From: Acidimicrobiaceae bacterium UBA7830
Lineage (GTDB): Bacteria > Actinomycetota > Acidimicrobiia > Acidimicrobiales > Ilumatobacteraceae
Assembly: GCA_002501485.1 (NCBI GenBank)
Contig: DLTS01000097.1
Coordinates: forward strand, 1 to 8,453
Direction of reading: 5' to 3'
Length of the DNA: 8,453 nt
Shown here one piece after another: positions 5,865-8,453 of this stretch (the stretch's first letter is position 1; every line of letters starts with the position of its first letter). The notes beneath the pieces were generated by a model, which saw only the letters and a list, made by a program, of their open reading frames with translations, ran no database searches and was not told the origin of the DNA. The position numbers were made by a program, and so were the translations under genes.

Positions 5865-5882
5865 TGAGAAAAGTTGTTCTCA
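5865..5882. promoter_or_regulatory. 18-bp dyad, possible operator between divergent promoters
   Basis: TGAGAA (5865-5870) and TTCTCA (5877-5882) are perfect 6-bp inverted arms around a 6-bp spacer. This is the size and form of a site for a dimeric helix-turn-helix repressor. It lies midway in the 84-bp region between the 67-aa gene and hisC, upstream of the hisC -10 and over the expected -35 of the leftward promoter. A T-rich tail does not follow either arm, so a terminator is unlikely. No regulator gene is present in the window to pair with it. Confidence 0.35.
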
Positions 5883-5912
5883 GAGTCGCATTCGGTGATG
5901 AGTCAATGTCAG

Positions 5913-5918
5913 TAGCCT
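5913..5918 (+). promoter_or_regulatory. Candidate leaderless -10 element for the his operon
   Basis: TAGCCT matches TANNNT and ends 6 nt before the hisC GTG at 5925, so transcription would begin at or beside the start codon. The same hexamer precedes tRNA-Val. No Shine-Dalgarno is visible, no leader peptide or T-box fits into the short space, and the -35 region is weak. Confidence 0.45.
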
Positions 5919-5924
5919 GTTGGC

Positions 5925-6983
5925 GTGCCTGAGTTACGACCAGAAATTGCAGCGATGCCTGGCTATCACTCGCCGCAGGTCGATGTTCCCATCCGGCTTA
6001 ACACCAATGAATCGCCGTTTCCGCCCCCAGAAGCGTTTGTCTCAGAGTTCACCGAGGCCATTCAGGACGTTTCGTGGAACAGATACCCCGACCGCACAGC
6101 GTCACGCTTACGAGATCATCTTGCCGCATACCACGGTGTTCAACCACAGCAACTCTTTGTTGCGAACGGTTCGAATGAAGTACTCCAGACCGTCCTGCTT
6201 GCGTACGCCGGTCCAGAACGTCGTGTGGTCGTCTTTGAGCCCGGCTACCAGATGCACGTTCAGATCGCCCAGATTTTGGGTTCTGAGGTCATCGTGATCG
6301 AACGGAATAAAGACTTCACCCTCGACAGCGATCGCGTGCGAGAGGTGCTGAGAGAGGTTCAACCGCATCTCGTGTTTCTCTCCTCGCCAAACAACCCGAC
6401 TGGTCAGTGCGATGACGAATCGATGATTGACGTCATCGGAGAAGCCACTGACGCAATGCTTGTCGTCGACGAGGCCTACGCAGAATTTTCCTCGTGGTCA
6501 GCAATCGATCGCGCCTTGAGTTCCGATCGCATTGTGGTCTCCCGAACATTTTCAAAGACGTGGAGCCTTGCCGCCTTGCGACTTGGTTACCTCATTGGAT
6601 CTCCCGATGTCATCGATCATCTCTGGACTGCTGTGCTTCCGTATCACCTTGACTCGGTGAAACAGATCGCCGGTGAACTTGCACTCAAGTTCACTGACGA
6701 CATGAATGAGCGTGTGTCACTCATCGTTTCAGAGCGCGAGCGAGTTCAAAAAGAGTTGATCGAACTTGGTGTCGACGTGAGTCCAAGTTTTGCGAATTTT
6801 GTCTTGTTCAAGACCCGGCGAGAGGCGGATGCCATGTGGAAAGCTCTGCTCGGCCATGGTGTGCTTGTTCGAAACTGTTCCTCGTGGCCTCGACTCGAGG
6901 GATGGCTCCGTCTGACAATTGGCACCGAAGACGAAAACAACGCGTTTCTTGCAGGTTTGCAATCAGCGCTAGAGACGGAATGA
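5925..6983 (+). CDS. hisC: Histidinol-phosphate aminotransferase
   Basis: HisC is a PLP enzyme that transfers an amino group from glutamate to imidazole-acetol phosphate, yielding histidinol phosphate. The 352-residue length is normal. Family motifs run in order: RLNTNESPFPPP at 24-35, WNRYPD at 51-56, ANGSNE at 80-85, SPNNPTG at 154-160, and VVDEAYAEF at 180-188 (Asp182 contacts the PLP ring nitrogen, Tyr185 the phenolate). SRTFSK follows at 206-211 with the PLP lysine at 211. Arg219 and the C-terminal Arg329 (LRLTIGT), which binds substrate carboxylate, are present. The GTG at 5925 gives a standard N-terminus and is the first gene of the operon. hisB follows after 7 bp. hisD, which often precedes hisC in actinobacteria, is not here; the space upstream holds a divergent promoter. 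A related aromatic aminotransferase is the alternative, but the his neighbours settle it. Confidence 0.95.
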   Translation: MPELRPEIAAMPGYHSPQVDVPIRLNTNESPFPPPEAFVSEFTEAIQDVSWNRYPDRTASRLRDHLAAYHGVQPQQLFVANGSNEVLQTVLLAYAGPERRVVVFEPGYQMHVQIAQILGSEVIVIERNKDFTLDSDRVREVLREVQPHLVFLSSPNNPTGQCDDESMIDVIGEATDAMLVVDEAYAEFSSWSAIDRALSSDRIVVSRTFSKTWSLAALRLGYLIGSPDVIDHLWTAVLPYHLDSVKQIAGELALKFTDDMNERVSLIVSERERVQKELIELGVDVSPSFANFVLFKTRREADAMWKALLGHGVLVRNCSSWPRLEGWLRLTIGTEDENNAFLAGLQSALETE

Positions 6984-6990
6984 TGTAGTC

Positions 6991-7584
6991 ATGTCTGCAC
7001 GGATTGCTCGACGAGAGCGGAAAACCGCCGAGACCTCTATCGAGATCGAAATCAACCTCGATGGTTCGGGATTAACCGATATTTCGACGGGACTTCCATT
7101 TTTCGATCACATGCTCGACCAGTTGGGCCGGCACGGAGGTTTTGACCTCACGGTGCATGCGACTGGCGATCTCCATATCGACAGTCATCACACAGTCGAA
7201 GATGTGTCGATCGTGCTCGGAGAGTGTTTTGCAGAGGCCCTAGGCGATAAGGCCGGCATTCGTCGGTTTGCGAGTGGCCGCTATCCGCTTGATGAGGCCC
7301 TCATTGACATCGCGCTCGATCTTTCGGGTCGACCGTTTACGCAGTGGGAAGTGGACATCCCTGAGGTTTTGCCATTAGGAAATCCGCCATTCGATCCACA
7401 ACTCGCAGAACACAGCATTTCATCGTTCGCAACATCGGCGATGATGACGCTGCACGTCGAACTCGTACGCGGCAGGAATGTCCATCACATTATTGAAGCG
7501 ACATTCAAGGGGCTTGCGAGGTCGCTGAGAGATGCTGTGCGAGTTGAGGGTGCATCTGTGCCATCAACGAAGGGCGTGCTGTGA
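6991..7584 (+). CDS. hisB: Imidazoleglycerol-phosphate dehydratase
   Basis: HisB removes water from imidazole-glycerol phosphate to give imidazole-acetol phosphate, the HisC substrate. The 197 residues make a single-function dehydratase, without the N-terminal phosphatase of enterobacterial HisB. The two pseudo-repeated metal-binding halves are visible: FFDHM at 37-41 with DSHHTVED at 64-71, and PLDEAL at 99-104 with HHIIEATFK at 165-173. These supply the His and Glu ligands of the manganese sites. The C-terminal PSTKG (191-195), which binds the substrate phosphate, is intact. The ATG at 6991 lies 7 bp after the hisC stop and has no strong Shine-Dalgarno, so translation may be coupled to hisC. 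The sequence HSISSFA at 141-147 differs from the more usual Phe-rich run but is not at a catalytic position. Confidence 0.96.
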   Translation: MSARIARRERKTAETSIEIEINLDGSGLTDISTGLPFFDHMLDQLGRHGGFDLTVHATGDLHIDSHHTVEDVSIVLGECFAEALGDKAGIRRFASGRYPLDEALIDIALDLSGRPFTQWEVDIPEVLPLGNPPFDPQLAEHSISSFATSAMMTLHVELVRGRNVHHIIEATFKGLARSLRDAVRVEGASVPSTKGVL

Positions 7585-7597
7585 TGCGCGGCGATTT

Positions 7598-7602
7598 GAG
7601 GA
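7598..7602 (+). promoter_or_regulatory. Shine-Dalgarno of hisH (fixes its start)
   Basis: GAGGA lies 7 nt before the ATG at 7610. The hisH frame is open further upstream to an ATG at 7532 inside hisB, but this ribosome site and the family-typical N-terminus (MTVAVIDYGIGN) both favour 7610. It is the clearest Shine-Dalgarno in the window. Confidence 0.75.
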
Positions 7603-7609
7603 ACGTCTT

Positions 7610-8227
7610 ATGACGGTTGCCGTCATTGACTACGGCATTGGAAATCTTCACTCTGCGCAAAAAGCACTTCGTGCTCTCGGAGCAGACGCAGTCCTGACTG
7701 ACTCAGCTGATGTCATTACTTCTGCGGCTGGTGTTGTGTTACCGGGAGTCGGAAATTTTGGCGCCTGCATGAACGCGCTTCGAGAACGAGATCTTGATGG
7801 TGTCGTCCATGACGTCGTGGAGAGCGGGCGCCCATTCTTAGGCATTTGTGTAGGAATGCAGATGCTCTTCGATTCGTCTGAGGAAGCGCCGGGTGTTAAC
7901 GGGCTGGGAGTCTTAGGTGGAACGATTCGCTACCTCCCCGAAGAGGTCCGGAGGCCGCAAATGCAATGGAACGAACTGATTATCGGCACAGCGGACCCGG
8001 TGTTGTCCCCTGATGGCGACCCACAATGGATGTACTTTGTCCACTCGCTTTCTGCGCACCCTGAAAACGCCGCTGGTGTTACCGCAACAGTGCACTATGG
8101 GGGGTCGGTCACCGCTGCATGTCGTCACGACAATGTGCTCGCCGTTCAGTTTCACCCCGAAAAGTCAGGCCGTGCCGGGTTGGCGATGTTGAGTCGTTGG
8201 CTCTCACATGAGGGAATCACCCGATGA
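7610..8227 (+). CDS. hisH: Imidazole glycerol phosphate synthase, glutamine amidotransferase subunit
   Basis: HisH hydrolyses glutamine and passes ammonia through the HisF barrel, where imidazole-glycerol phosphate and AICAR are formed. The 205-residue protein is a class I glutamine amidotransferase with all parts of the triad: nucleophile Cys80 in LGICVGMQML, and His182 and Glu184 in QFHPEKSG. The oxyanion-strand motif LPGVGNFG is at 44-51. The segment PQMQWNEL (116-123) replaces the more usual PHMGWN, a natural variation near the HisF interface rather than loss of a catalytic group. The gene begins 25 bp after hisB behind a good Shine-Dalgarno and overlaps hisA by ATGA, so hisH and hisA are probably translated in a coupled way. 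Its partner gene hisF is not in the window and is expected just beyond the right edge after hisA. Confidence 0.96.
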   Translation: MTVAVIDYGIGNLHSAQKALRALGADAVLTDSADVITSAAGVVLPGVGNFGACMNALRERDLDGVVHDVVESGRPFLGICVGMQMLFDSSEEAPGVNGLGVLGGTIRYLPEEVRRPQMQWNELIIGTADPVLSPDGDPQWMYFVHSLSAHPENAAGVTATVHYGGSVTAACRHDNVLAVQFHPEKSGRAGLAMLSRWLSHEGITR

Positions 8228-8453
8228 AACTCTTTCCGGCTATTGATCTACTCGATGGCAAAGTTGTGCGACTCGCCCAAGGTGATTATGGGGCGTCGAC
8301 AGAGTACGGAGAAGATGCCGTCGGGGTTGCCACCTCGTTTGTCGATGCCGGCGCAGAGTGGGTCCACATCGTTGATCTGAATGCCGCACGAGCGGACGGT
8401 CCGGTAAATCGACCTCTCATCGCAGCAGTGGCGAAAGAACTCGACGGGATGGC
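8224..8453 (+). CDS. hisA: ProFAR isomerase HisA (5' part only)
   Basis: HisA is a (beta/alpha)8 barrel that isomerises ProFAR to PRFAR, the substrate of HisF-HisH. Only the first 76 codons are present; the gene runs off the right edge. The start MKLFPAIDLLDGKVVRLAQGDY is typical, with the catalytic base Asp8 in PAIDL and the phosphate-side strand VHIVDLNAAR at about 47-56. The ATG overlaps the hisH stop as ATGA. Many actinobacteria have the bifunctional PriA (HisA plus TrpF) at this place. The GDY loop and the ADGPVNR segment here read more like ordinary HisA than the GEAG and RGSN forms I recall for PriA, but the decisive C-terminal part is missing. Identity as HisA/PriA is firm; the choice between them is tentative. 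Confidence 0.92.
   Translation, partial: MKLFPAIDLLDGKVVRLAQGDYGASTEYGEDAVGVATSFVDAGAEWVHIVDLNAARADGPVNRPLIAAVAKELDGM

Noticed and set aside
1..8453. Mobile elements, CRISPR repeats, phage or defence genes
   Set aside because: I saw no transposase or integrase motifs, no regularly spaced repeats, no terminal inverted repeats and no known defence domains on either strand.

Overview
The window looks like a chromosomal, largely housekeeping stretch of an actinobacterium. The main evidence is a mycothiol synthase gene (mycothiol is an actinobacterial thiol), a DUF3499-type protein (a family I know only from Actinobacteria), many GTG starts and several probable leaderless promoters. The base composition looks only moderately GC-rich by eye (not counted). 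Together with the HisA-like rather than PriA-like hisA start, this makes a member of the Acidimicrobiia plausible, but that placement is inference.

Layout, left to right. The + strand opens with the 3' part of an aldehyde dehydrogenase gene of the gamma-aminobutyraldehyde dehydrogenase type (1-783). It is followed by two small overlapping genes for single-pass membrane proteins with four-cysteine outer domains; the first has a cytoplasmic J-domain (805-1353 and 1341-1760). Next come a tRNA-Val(CAC) gene (1805-1877) with an unusual T-loop, a DUF3499-like gene (1929-2351) and an SRPBCC-fold gene (2360-2794). On the - strand, read right to left, a tight cluster runs from a 67-residue helical protein (5840-5637) through mshD (5605-4658) and rlmN (4661-3603) to a lone ABC ATPase (3606-2809). 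The last three genes are joined by 4-bp stop/start overlaps. A divergent intergenic region (5841-5924) with an 18-bp dyad separates this cluster from a + strand histidine operon, hisC-hisB-hisH-hisA, which runs off the right edge.

How the genes work together. The his genes encode consecutive or partnered steps of histidine biosynthesis: HisA isomerase, HisH glutaminase, HisB dehydratase and HisC aminotransferase. The - strand cluster combines thiol biosynthesis (MshD), a radical-SAM rRNA/tRNA methylase (RlmN) and an orphan ATPase; whether this is functional or only co-transcription cannot be told from sequence. Four GTG starts (DUF3499, hisC, mshD and the 67-aa gene) have a TANNNT hexamer 6-7 nt upstream and no Shine-Dalgarno sequence, which suggests leaderless mRNAs. 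hisH, inside its operon, has a clear Shine-Dalgarno instead.

I found no mobile element, CRISPR array, phage gene or defence system. The less ordinary items are the paired cysteine-domain membrane proteins, the tRNA T-loop, the dyad between the divergent promoters, and the small helical protein at the head of the mycothiol cluster.
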